From Planctomycetota bacterium (GTDB taxonomy: Bacteria; Planctomycetota; MHYJ01; JACQRL01; SBBU01): a stretch of DNA of 35,561 bases. The stretch is taken from positions 1 to 35,561 of the forward strand of contig JACQRL010000429.1 of the NCBI GenBank assembly GCA_016206485.1, written 5' to 3'. The notes beneath the pieces are model-generated. The model was not told the DNA's origin. It searched no databases and saw only the letters and a program-made list of their open reading frames with translations. The position numbers and the translations under genes are program-made. Below, in pieces: positions 27,479 through 35,475 of this stretch; the stretch's first letter is position 1, and every line of letters begins with the position of its first letter.

Positions 27479-28417
27479 ATGAGAAAGCGTTTCGGTTTGA
27501 TACTCTTTGTAGCGGTAGTCCCGGCTTTTTTAGCTTTGTGGGCATGTTCTCAAAAACCGATCAGAACCAGAATTGCTCTTCCTGATGCGACTAACATTGG
27601 TTCGAATAAATGTATCAAGTGTCATCAGGATCAAGCCAATGCTATTGAGAAAACACGTCATTGGGCAAAAGAGGATCCTAGAACTCCCAATGCTACAAAT
27701 GGATGTGAGTCTTGTCATGGACCTGGTAGCGTTCATGCGCAGAACCGATTGGATCAGAAAAATGATGTTGATAATATAAGATTTGGCGATAAGTCACCGT
27801 TCCCTGCAGTGCAGCAAAGCGAACAATGTTTAAAGTGTCATACGGGACAAAAATCGAACTGGCATGTAACCAAACATATTCAGAATGATGTTTCCTGCGC
27901 AAATTGCCATAAGATACATGGACAAGGTGAGAAACAGCTGAAAAATTCTAATCAGCTGGAACTTTGTGGAAGCTGTCACAAAGATAAGAGGTTAGCGATG
28001 GAAAAAACCTCACATCATCCTGTAAGAGAAGGAAAGATGGGCTGCACAAGTTGCCATGACCCGCATGGTACCGGATCAAGCCCCTCTATAAAAGCGTCTT
28101 CAACCAATGACTTGTGTTATAAGTGTCACACAGAAAAGAGAGGACCACAGTTGTTTCCGCATCCTCCTGTAGCTGAAGACTGCGCTCTCTGCCATAATCC
28201 ACACGGCAGTATATATAACAAACTTTTAAAGGTTGAACCTCCATATTTGTGTCAAAGGTGTCATTCAAACAGCAGACACCCTGGAACTCTCTATTCTGCG
28301 AAGGACACATTTACAGGTACAACTCCATCCAATAGAATGTTCGCCGGCGCATGTCTGCATTGCCATCAAAGAATTCATGGCAGCAATCATCCGTCCGGTA
28401 AGATGTATATGAGGTAA
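27479..28417 (+). CDS. Decaheme MtrA/DmsE-family cytochrome c, predicted lipoprotein
   Basis: Lipobox ALWAC, ten CXXCH motifs, GCESCHGPGSVHAQ and ...CHQRIHGSNHPSG. ORF-track GTG at 27476 is followed by an ATG at 27479. Confidence 0.9.
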   Translation: MRKRFGLILFVAVVPAFLALWACSQKPIRTRIALPDATNIGSNKCIKCHQDQANAIEKTRHWAKEDPRTPNATNGCESCHGPGSVHAQNRLDQKNDVDNIRFGDKSPFPAVQQSEQCLKCHTGQKSNWHVTKHIQNDVSCANCHKIHGQGEKQLKNSNQLELCGSCHKDKRLAMEKTSHHPVREGKMGCTSCHDPHGTGSSPSIKASSTNDLCYKCHTEKRGPQLFPHPPVAEDCALCHNPHGSIYNKLLKVEPPYLCQRCHSNSRHPGTLYSAKDTFTGTTPSNRMFAGACLHCHQRIHGSNHPSGKMYMR

Positions 28418-28456
28418 TCGAATAATGATTATAAAAATTAGTCTAAGGAGGTCGTG

Positions 28457-31036
28457 ATGAAATCAAAAAAGCGGCTTACATCTTATGGTCTCTCCGTTCC
28501 ATTGTTTTTTGTAATAACTGCGTTTACTCCTCTTTATTCAAGTGATGAAGCGGATAAATCTTCAAAAAATAATCAGGTATCTGGAAGCAAATCTGAGGTT
28601 TCCAGTAAAGATGATGTAAAAGCAGCGGAAATTTCTAGTGTGAAAAAACTGCCAAAATATTTGGAGTATAAAGATATTCCTGAGTCAGTGCTCGCGCAAA
28701 TGTCGCAGATTTGGCGCGATGTCTACTCTGACAATACAAATTTTTCTATCTTCACGACAAAAGATATTGCGCTAAGTGATAAGGTATTCGATTCCAAGTG
28801 GGAAATGTATGGATCATCCTTTCAGGAAGACTCAGGCTCAAAAGACGAAAATGATATTTCTGTCAAGCTTGATATGAGCTTGTTGGAAATGTCCGGAGAG
28901 AATGAGGCGTCAAAGTATCTTGAATACAGGGATGTCCCGGAGGCATTACTTATCCAGAGGCTGGAGATTTCGAAAAAAAGGAATCCCAATGACAAAAGCT
29001 ATTTTAAGTTTGTAGCTAAAGATGCCACACAAGATGACCAGAAGTTCGACTTTGTGTGGGGAATGTACGGAATTTACGATTTTACATTTTCTTGGGAGAG
29101 AATACCTCACAGGTTTGGTTTCAATGGCAGCACGTTATATTCCGGCTTAGGTGGAAATAATCTGACTCTTTCTAATTCGATACAATCTGCGCTTCAAAGC
29201 TCCACATCAACAACAACTGTCGCAACAAATTTCAAAAATTACGTTAATGAAGGATCCTTTGATCTTAGCGGTATTAATGATGTTATGCTGCTCAGAGATC
29301 GATTTTCAATGGGATTAAACTTCTATGGGATGGAACCATGGAAAGTATTTGTGGGAGTTGATTATGAGGATCGAAGCGGAACGCGCCCCATGTATGGTAA
29401 CTGGGGATTTAGTAATTCGGTTCAGCTACTAGAACCAATAGATTATTCAACTTGGGATTTCAACCTTGCGGGAAGCTATGCAAAAGATCCTTTTGATTTC
29501 AGTGCAAGCTATACCATGAGTTCATTTGTAAATGCAAACCATTCATTAACATATGATAATCCGTTCAGAAATGTAGACAGTACGTCAGCAACCGCATATT
29601 CTGCAAACTACGCATCCGGCTCAAGTAAGGGAAGACATGCCCTTGACTCCAATAACAGCATGCAGCAGTTTTCGTTAAAAGGCGGTTACAAAATAGATGA
29701 TGTAACAAGGCTTACGGGAGAGACAACATGGTCCTGGAGATTTTCTGATATTGAGCTCTTACCTTATACAATCAACAGTGCGATCAAAACCACATCAACT
29801 CCGGCAGCACCGTTTAATGCATCAGATAAAGCAAATCTACCACAAAGCAGCTTTGATGGTGAGGTGTTAACCTCGCTTTATCAGGCCAATGTAACGAGGC
29901 AGTTTAGCGATGACCTCGATGCCAAACTATCTGTGCGTTATTACAACTTAGACGATAAAAGCGATGATTTTGAGACAAATGGTTTTGTCCGCGCTGATGG
30001 TCTCTGGGATACCAATACAGCAGAGCATGAGCATTTGGATTATACAAAACAGAACTACGGCCTGACCGGTACATATAAAATCAGGCCGATTAATTCAAGG
30101 CTTATGCCGACCTATCAGTATGAAAAAATACATCGTAAAGAAAGGCAGGTAAAAAATACTACAGAGAATACAGTTGGACTTGGGCTTAAAACCGATTGGA
30201 ATGATCAGGTAGCTACCGAAGCGGGATATAGTCTTGGAAAAAGAAATGGTGGTTCGTATGAAGTCCCCACAACAGCAGATCTGACGTTTTTAAGGATGTA
30301 TGACCAGTCAGACAGGGATACAAAAATGTGGAATTTAGGGGTTTCATATACACCGCTCGAATGGTTGGACACTTCAATTTCTTATACAAATATTGATGAG
30401 GACTTCGATACGAATTTCGGATTGAAAAGTCTGAAGTCACACGAATGGATAACTGATCTGATGGTGAAACCAGTTCAAGATCTATCAGTCACGCTTTTTT
30501 ATGGGCTGAACAACTTTAATTCAGAGCAACAAGGGCGTCAATGGACCCCCAATCTGATTGGTGACCCAAGCGTTGCGGCATATTCTGCGGAAGACACCCC
30601 AAGTAACTGGACAGTAGATTTTGATGAAAATGTATATACTCTTGGTCTAAGACCGGTTTGGTATATAAAACCTAACAGCACAAAACTTACATTGAATTAT
30701 CTTTATATTTGGAATAGGGCTTCAATTGATATTGACAGCGCTGTGGGAACGGCTGCAAATGATAATAATGCCTTTGTGCCGGGAGATCTTGGTGATGGTG
30801 ATGTAGCAAGACGCCAGAGCATTGATTTACGTCTTGATTATGTGCTAAACCCGGCGTCAAAATTATACATTGGATTTAGTCATGAGACATTTGTAAGAAC
30901 AAGCTACAAATATGAAGGCATAACTGATGTGCCTGTATCGCCGGCAGGGGTGTATGCTGGTGCATACGAGATGGGCATTACTTATGAAGACGCAAGGGTT
31001 AACCTTATTTACTTGGGCTATGCCCTTGAATTTTAA
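28457..31036 (+). CDS. MtrB/PioB-family outer-membrane beta-barrel protein with a duplicated N-terminal segment
   Basis: Signal peptide, beta-rich sequence, C-terminal F (YLGYALEF), RBS TAAGGAGG. Paired with the decaheme gene. KYLEYKDIPES/KYLEYRDVPEA duplication. Confidence 0.85.
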   Translation: MKSKKRLTSYGLSVPLFFVITAFTPLYSSDEADKSSKNNQVSGSKSEVSSKDDVKAAEISSVKKLPKYLEYKDIPESVLAQMSQIWRDVYSDNTNFSIFTTKDIALSDKVFDSKWEMYGSSFQEDSGSKDENDISVKLDMSLLEMSGENEASKYLEYRDVPEALLIQRLEISKKRNPNDKSYFKFVAKDATQDDQKFDFVWGMYGIYDFTFSWERIPHRFGFNGSTLYSGLGGNNLTLSNSIQSALQSSTSTTTVATNFKNYVNEGSFDLSGINDVMLLRDRFSMGLNFYGMEPWKVFVGVDYEDRSGTRPMYGNWGFSNSVQLLEPIDYSTWDFNLAGSYAKDPFDFSASYTMSSFVNANHSLTYDNPFRNVDSTSATAYSANYASGSSKGRHALDSNNSMQQFSLKGGYKIDDVTRLTGETTWSWRFSDIELLPYTINSAIKTTSTPAAPFNASDKANLPQSSFDGEVLTSLYQANVTRQFSDDLDAKLSVRYYNLDDKSDDFETNGFVRADGLWDTNTAEHEHLDYTKQNYGLTGTYKIRPINSRLMPTYQYEKIHRKERQVKNTTENTVGLGLKTDWNDQVATEAGYSLGKRNGGSYEVPTTADLTFLRMYDQSDRDTKMWNLGVSYTPLEWLDTSISYTNIDEDFDTNFGLKSLKSHEWITDLMVKPVQDLSVTLFYGLNNFNSEQQGRQWTPNLIGDPSVAAYSAEDTPSNWTVDFDENVYTLGLRPVWYIKPNSTKLTLNYLYIWNRASIDIDSAVGTAANDNNAFVPGDLGDGDVARRQSIDLRLDYVLNPASKLYIGFSHETFVRTSYKYEGITDVPVSPAGVYAGAYEMGITYEDARVNLIYLGYALEF

Positions 31037-31050
31037 AAAGAAGTAGCAAA

Positions 31051-31115
31051 AAATCTCATACAGCCTCCTTAAGCAAGAGGTCGTAAACCCTAGGTGTCAG
31101 CACCTAGGGTTTTTG
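31051..31115 (+). repeat. 65-bp 3' element, copy 2 (identical to 27007..27071)
   Basis: Perfect identity over 65 bp, same position relative to the upstream MtrB-like gene. Confidence 0.97.
31085..31114 (+). terminator. Rho-independent terminator
   Basis: Same 12-bp stem/TCAG loop/T-run as at 27041..27070. Confidence 0.93.
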
Positions 31116-31245
31116 ACGGGAGTAAATACTGCGTGAAAATAAATGGTCACTTATGAATGAGATGCGCGTTCTTACGCGCCTTATATCTATATCACTAAAA
31201 TAATATAACTGGGAGTGTGTTACATAAAGCTTGTTCACGTCTGAA

Positions 31246-31261
31246 CGGTATATATTTTGCG
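31246..31261 (+). promoter_or_regulatory. Sigma-54-like promoter upstream of the c554-like gene
   Basis: CGGTATATATTTTGCG: GG-N10-GC spacing, TTTTGC at -12, GGTA core shared with the other two candidates. Weaker -24 element. Confidence 0.5.
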
Positions 31262-31305
31262 ATAAATAGAACCTGTGGGCTTGTAATTGTTAAGGAGGCG
31301 TTAGT

Positions 31306-32184
31306 ATGTTTAATAAGCTGGCTCGGTTTTTTTTATTGTTCTGTTTTTTAGCCACATCGGTAAGTTATAGGGCAACATTTGCGCTCAACGCCGGTGGAAC
31401 CGGTGATATTTCCGGAGTTGTTAAGTATGATCAGATAAGTTCATTTCCAACCGTCGTATGTGTTGATGGAATAAAGGGAGAAAATCGGGTCCTGATAGAA
31501 AGCATTAAAGATAAAAAAGTCGCGGCTGTTTTGTCCGCGCTTAAAACATCATATTGCGCAGTCACAGATAAAGATGGAAAGTTCAGGATCTCCGATGTAC
31601 CGGCAGGTCAAATCATTTTGAAAGTTTGGAATGAAAAGCTTGGATCGGTATCCAAGGGTTTTGAAGTGACAGTGGAAGCAGGTAAAGAGGCAACCGCTGA
31701 AATTAAACTTCCTCTTGATATAAAATATGTAGGTTCAGATACCTGTAAAAATTGCCATAAAGCAAAAGATAAAGGAGATGCCTATGGAAAGTGGAAGGAT
31801 TCGAAACACTCAAAGGCATATGAAATTCTTGGAAGTGATGAAGCCAAGAAGGTAGCAAAAGAAAAAGGGGTTGATGATCCTCAAACAAGTCAAGAATGTC
31901 TCAGATGTCATGTGACTGCAGCAGGAGCTGATAAAGGTCAGTTAGGGGCGAAGTTTGATATGAAGCATGGTGTGCAGTGTGAGTTATGCCACGGGCCGGG
32001 AGATAAGCACGCAAAAACACGTCTTATGTCTGATGATGATATTGTAAAGAAAGGAGAAATAGACAGGCCGACAGAATTTATGTGTCTTGGCTGTCACAAC
32101 AGCGCCAGCCCTCAGTATAAAGAATTCAAGTTTGAGGAATTTTATAAAAAAATTGAGCACCCAAATCCCAAAAAGAAAAAGTAG
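31306..32184 (+). CDS. Cytochrome c554-like tetraheme protein with N-terminal carboxypeptidase-regulatory-like domain
   Basis: Signal peptide. GDISGVVKY...AVTDKDGKFRISDVPAGQIILKVWNEKLG (CarboxypepD_reg-like). Four CXXCH, YVGSDTCKNCHKAKDKGDAYGKWKDSKHSKAYEIL (c554-type). Confidence 0.85.
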   Translation: MFNKLARFFLLFCFLATSVSYRATFALNAGGTGDISGVVKYDQISSFPTVVCVDGIKGENRVLIESIKDKKVAAVLSALKTSYCAVTDKDGKFRISDVPAGQIILKVWNEKLGSVSKGFEVTVEAGKEATAEIKLPLDIKYVGSDTCKNCHKAKDKGDAYGKWKDSKHSKAYEILGSDEAKKVAKEKGVDDPQTSQECLRCHVTAAGADKGQLGAKFDMKHGVQCELCHGPGDKHAKTRLMSDDDIVKKGEIDRPTEFMCLGCHNSASPQYKEFKFEEFYKKIEHPNPKKKK

Positions 32185-32240
32185 CGCGCAAATAATATGT
32201 CCTCCGCTACAAAGTTATAGCTTAGAAAATCGAGTTGCTA

Positions 32241-33608
32241 TCATTTGATTAGCGCCTTTTGTCCAAGTCGTGAGAAGTTTATCGACTCAGCAAGTATTCC
32301 GGCTGACTCCTGTGGAGCATGAAATCCCATTGAATTTTCAGCTTCAATGAAATCCAGATAAAATTGCGCTTTCCTTTGATAGTCTCTTGCCTTTGCCAAT
32401 TCATCATCTGTTTTCCCGGATTCTTTCGCGGTTTTTATATCATTTATAAGATCAATGAGCGCATCCATAGCAATGTTCCTCAACTTAAAAGTTTTTTCCT
32501 GTATTGTCTCTACACGTGATTTTAACTCTTCTTCAGGCCACTTATGACAGGTCTGGCAAGCTCGATTGATATTAAGCAATGGACTCCTTACATGGTGATC
32601 GCTTATTTTCATCGCGCCTTCTCTTTTATAAGGCATATGGCAATCTACACATGAAACACCTGAGCGCGCATGTATTCCCTGACTCCATAGTTCATACTCC
32701 GGATGCTGAGCCTTCAATACCTCAGCTCCTGTCTCTGCATGAACCCAGTCTTTGAATTTTATTTCGTCATAGTATTCGATTATGGAATCAACTTTTAAAC
32801 CTTTGCTCCAGGGATAAACAAGCCTTTTTTCTTCGCCTTTGAAATGATATTCAACGTGACACTGGGCGCATACAAATGTTCTCATCTCCTGGCGTGTTGC
32901 TATTTTGTTCACATCGTAATCTTTTATTCCTTGTGAATTTTTTAATGATTTAATTCCTTCTATGAAGGCTGGCCTTGTTATCCTAAGTTGCATAGTTTCA
33001 GGATCGTGGCAATCTACGCACGTTATTGGATGCGTTACGAATTTCCTTGCCTCCGAATATGACATTGGATTCATCTTTTCAAAACCCTTTGTTATGTCCC
33101 CATTCCCTGCTTTTTTATATGGAACATATACAGATGCGTGACAATGCAGACAGGTCCCCGGTTGTTTGACAACAACCAGTCTCTGTGTAAATGTCTGGTC
33201 ATCAAGCATATATGCATGGCCTCGTTCTTCCCTGAAATCCTTTGAGAACGCGTATCCTGCCCAGATTATTTTCAGTCTTGCATCTTCTTCGAGCTTTGAC
33301 TGTGATACAACTGAGCGTGGGTCAGCTTGTGTTGGAGTTTTTTGCATGGATTCACTTCCGCCAAATCTCGTCCGAATCATGTCAGTAGTGCGTTTGTATC
33401 CGTCATATTGTAATGGAAAATTTTTACCCCAGATAGAAGGATCTTCCGTATCGTCCGTGAGCTCAACAACCCTGTAAAATGGATTTTTCGCCTCCTGCTT
33501 CCTTTCCATTATGTTAATCAGAAGCGCAATTGTCCCAAATGAAACTAACGCTGTGATCAATGTAGTAATTAGAATTACAGGAGTTAACCTTCTCTTTTGC
33601 CCTGACAT
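32241..33608 (-). CDS. nrfA: Cytochrome c nitrite reductase catalytic subunit, CXXCH variant
   Basis: NPFYRVVELTDDTEDPSIWGKNFPLQYDGYKRT, five CXXCH, CVDCHMPYKREGAMKISDHHVRSPL and CHVEYHF. First heme is CLHCH rather than CXXCK. Confidence 0.93.
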   Translation of the reverse strand: MSGQKRRLTPVILITTLITALVSFGTIALLINIMERKQEAKNPFYRVVELTDDTEDPSIWGKNFPLQYDGYKRTTDMIRTRFGGSESMQKTPTQADPRSVVSQSKLEEDARLKIIWAGYAFSKDFREERGHAYMLDDQTFTQRLVVVKQPGTCLHCHASVYVPYKKAGNGDITKGFEKMNPMSYSEARKFVTHPITCVDCHDPETMQLRITRPAFIEGIKSLKNSQGIKDYDVNKIATRQEMRTFVCAQCHVEYHFKGEEKRLVYPWSKGLKVDSIIEYYDEIKFKDWVHAETGAEVLKAQHPEYELWSQGIHARSGVSCVDCHMPYKREGAMKISDHHVRSPLLNINRACQTCHKWPEEELKSRVETIQEKTFKLRNIAMDALIDLINDIKTAKESGKTDDELAKARDYQRKAQFYLDFIEAENSMGFHAPQESAGILAESINFSRLGQKALIK

Positions 33609-33783
33609 AATATAAAAAAGTTATTTTGTAACGATAGAAGGTCAATAACTAAGCGGTGAGAAGTATATATTTTCCCTACCGCTTACCATGAGTGGGCGTA
33701 AAACAGTTCGTCAGGCTCACTGCCTACCTGTCCTGAGATAATCGAAGGGTAGCATGATTTTTGTCATTTGTTATTTGTTTTTT

Positions 33784-33807
33784 ACTCATCTCATAAATGA
33801 GATGAGT
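33784..33807. repeat. Inverted repeat ACTCATCTCAT-AA-ATGAGATGAGT immediately downstream of nrfH
   Basis: Perfect 11-bp inverted repeat ending 1 nt from the nrfH stop codon. No T-run on the minus strand. Confidence 0.85.
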
Positions 33808-33808
33808 T

Positions 33809-34294
33809 CTAAAAAGGGTGTCCCACTCCGGAATGGCAATGTGTGCATGATAAATCTGAAGTTTCTTTATGTGGTCCTTCAATCGCCTCCACAATGCTTT
33901 TGTGGCACTTTAGGCAGGCCTGCTCGGCTATTTTGAGGTTGGTTGGTTTGATTCTAATGGGTTCAGTAAAGTTTCCTGTTGTGAAGGCGAATGAATGCCA
34001 GAACCCGTTTGAGGCTTTTGTCGAATATTTACCGATGAAACCGGCAGGAGCATGACAGTCATTACATACAGCTACAGCTTTGTGACTTGATCTTGTCCAG
34101 CGGTCATAATGTTCTGTCATAATGTGGCAGTTTGCACAGGCAGCAGGGTCATTCGTCATATAGGAATATCCTTTTGCATACACAAAAGTATAACTACTTA
34201 TTCCGATCGTAATTCCAAGTAGCGATGTAATAACTATTATTGATGCAGTAAGTTTCTTAGAGAGTTTATAATTTCCTGCCTCAGGACGAATCAT
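33809..34294 (-). CDS. nrfH: NapC/NirT-family tetraheme quinol dehydrogenase, NrfH
   Basis: N-terminal TM, CANCHIMTEHYDRWTRSSHKAVAVCNDCHAPAGFIGKY, four CXXCH, upstream of nrfA. Confidence 0.92.
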   Translation of the reverse strand: MIRPEAGNYKLSKKLTASIIVITSLLGITIGISSYTFVYAKGYSYMTNDPAACANCHIMTEHYDRWTRSSHKAVAVCNDCHAPAGFIGKYSTKASNGFWHSFAFTTGNFTEPIRIKPTNLKIAEQACLKCHKSIVEAIEGPHKETSDLSCTHCHSGVGHPF

Positions 34295-35475
34295 AGAATT
34301 CCACCTATTTCTGAAATAGGGATGGCTTTGATCCCCGGCGAAAGATTATGAGGCATTTTCTTCGAACCTTTCGGCGCATTGAGATGAACAACACACCTTT
34401 CAACAGTATGCCTGGATATTGCTCGGGCTAATTTGTTTAGGGATTCTCCCATGGCTGGCTTGACGGTACGGGCTGCCTTGGCCTCCATTATTAAAAGCTC
34501 ATCGCCTCCTTTCGGTATTATGAAATCGACTTCCAACCCTTGCTGGTCTCTGAAGTAGTATATCTCTCTGCGTCTACTGTGATTTAACTGGTACTTAGCT
34601 ATTTCAGAAGCGATGAAACCTTCAAATACATGTCCAAAAAAAGTCGATTTGCGCAAGGCGTTATCTGTTTCAATACCCAGGAGGTAACATGTAAGCCCGG
34701 AATCGCTAAAATAAATCTTGGGAGATTTAATAAGGCGTTTGCCGAAGTTCTCATAGAAGGGCGGCACAATAATAATCTGTCCTGTGATTTCAAGAATATT
34801 AATCCACTCTGTTAATGACGGGATGGAAATCCCAAGCGGGGCTGCAAGATCAGTTTTGTTTAGAATTGAACCTGAACGGCTTGCAAGAAGCGCAAGAAAT
34901 CTTCGGAACGTCGAAAGATTTTTAATAATGCTTATGGAACGCACGTCCCGTTCCAAATAGGTCTGTATATATGAGCGAAACCATATTGCAGCTGTCTTAG
35001 GTTTCTCTAATACTTCCGGAAATCCTCCAGAGAGTATGGAGACTTTCTGTGTTTCTTCAAAAGATAGCGGGAATAATTGGAACACAGCGACTCTTCCGGC
35101 CATTGACTCACACACCCCCTTCATAAGCGGGGCATCCTGTGAACCTGTAAGATACCATTGCCCGAAACGCCGAGGCTTTTCATCAATGCGCGTTCGCAGG
35201 TAATTAAAAAGCTCAGGAACATTCTGGATTTCATCCAGAATTGCAGGAGGTTCAATCTCCTCGACAAATGACCGCGGGTCTGATTTCACCCGCGCAATCA
35301 GATCCAAATCTTCCAGCAGATAATATGAAGCCTTTGGAAATAACCTTCTAAGAAGCGTGGTTTTTCCTGCCCTGCGCGATCCGGTTATAAGGAGAGATGG
35401 AAATGCTTTGGATGCCTGCAGGATATCCTTCCCTATCACGCGGTCTATGTACATATGAGGATTATAAACTGCCAC
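34291..35475 (-). CDS. AAA family ATPase, DUF4143-type
   Basis: SLLITGSRRAGKTTLLRRLFP (Walker A), AILDEIQNVPELFNYLR, YLTGSQ, YIQTYLERDVRSI and YYFRDQQGLEVDFII (DUF4143 C-terminal region). Confidence 0.92.
   Translation of the reverse strand: MAVYNPHMYIDRVIGKDILQASKAFPSLLITGSRRAGKTTLLRRLFPKASYYLLEDLDLIARVKSDPRSFVEEIEPPAILDEIQNVPELFNYLRTRIDEKPRRFGQWYLTGSQDAPLMKGVCESMAGRVAVFQLFPLSFEETQKVSILSGGFPEVLEKPKTAAIWFRSYIQTYLERDVRSISIIKNLSTFRRFLALLASRSGSILNKTDLAAPLGISIPSLTEWINILEITGQIIIVPPFYENFGKRLIKSPKIYFSDSGLTCYLLGIETDNALRKSTFFGHVFEGFIASEIAKYQLNHSRRREIYYFRDQQGLEVDFIIPKGGDELLIMEAKAARTVKPAMGESLNKLARAISRHTVERCVVHLNAPKGSKKMPHNLSPGIKAIPISEIGGIL

Noticed and set aside
33784-33807. Inverted repeat downstream of nrfH as a Rho-independent terminator
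   Set aside because: On the coding (minus) strand it is followed by AAAAAAC rather than a T-run, and the stem is AT-rich.
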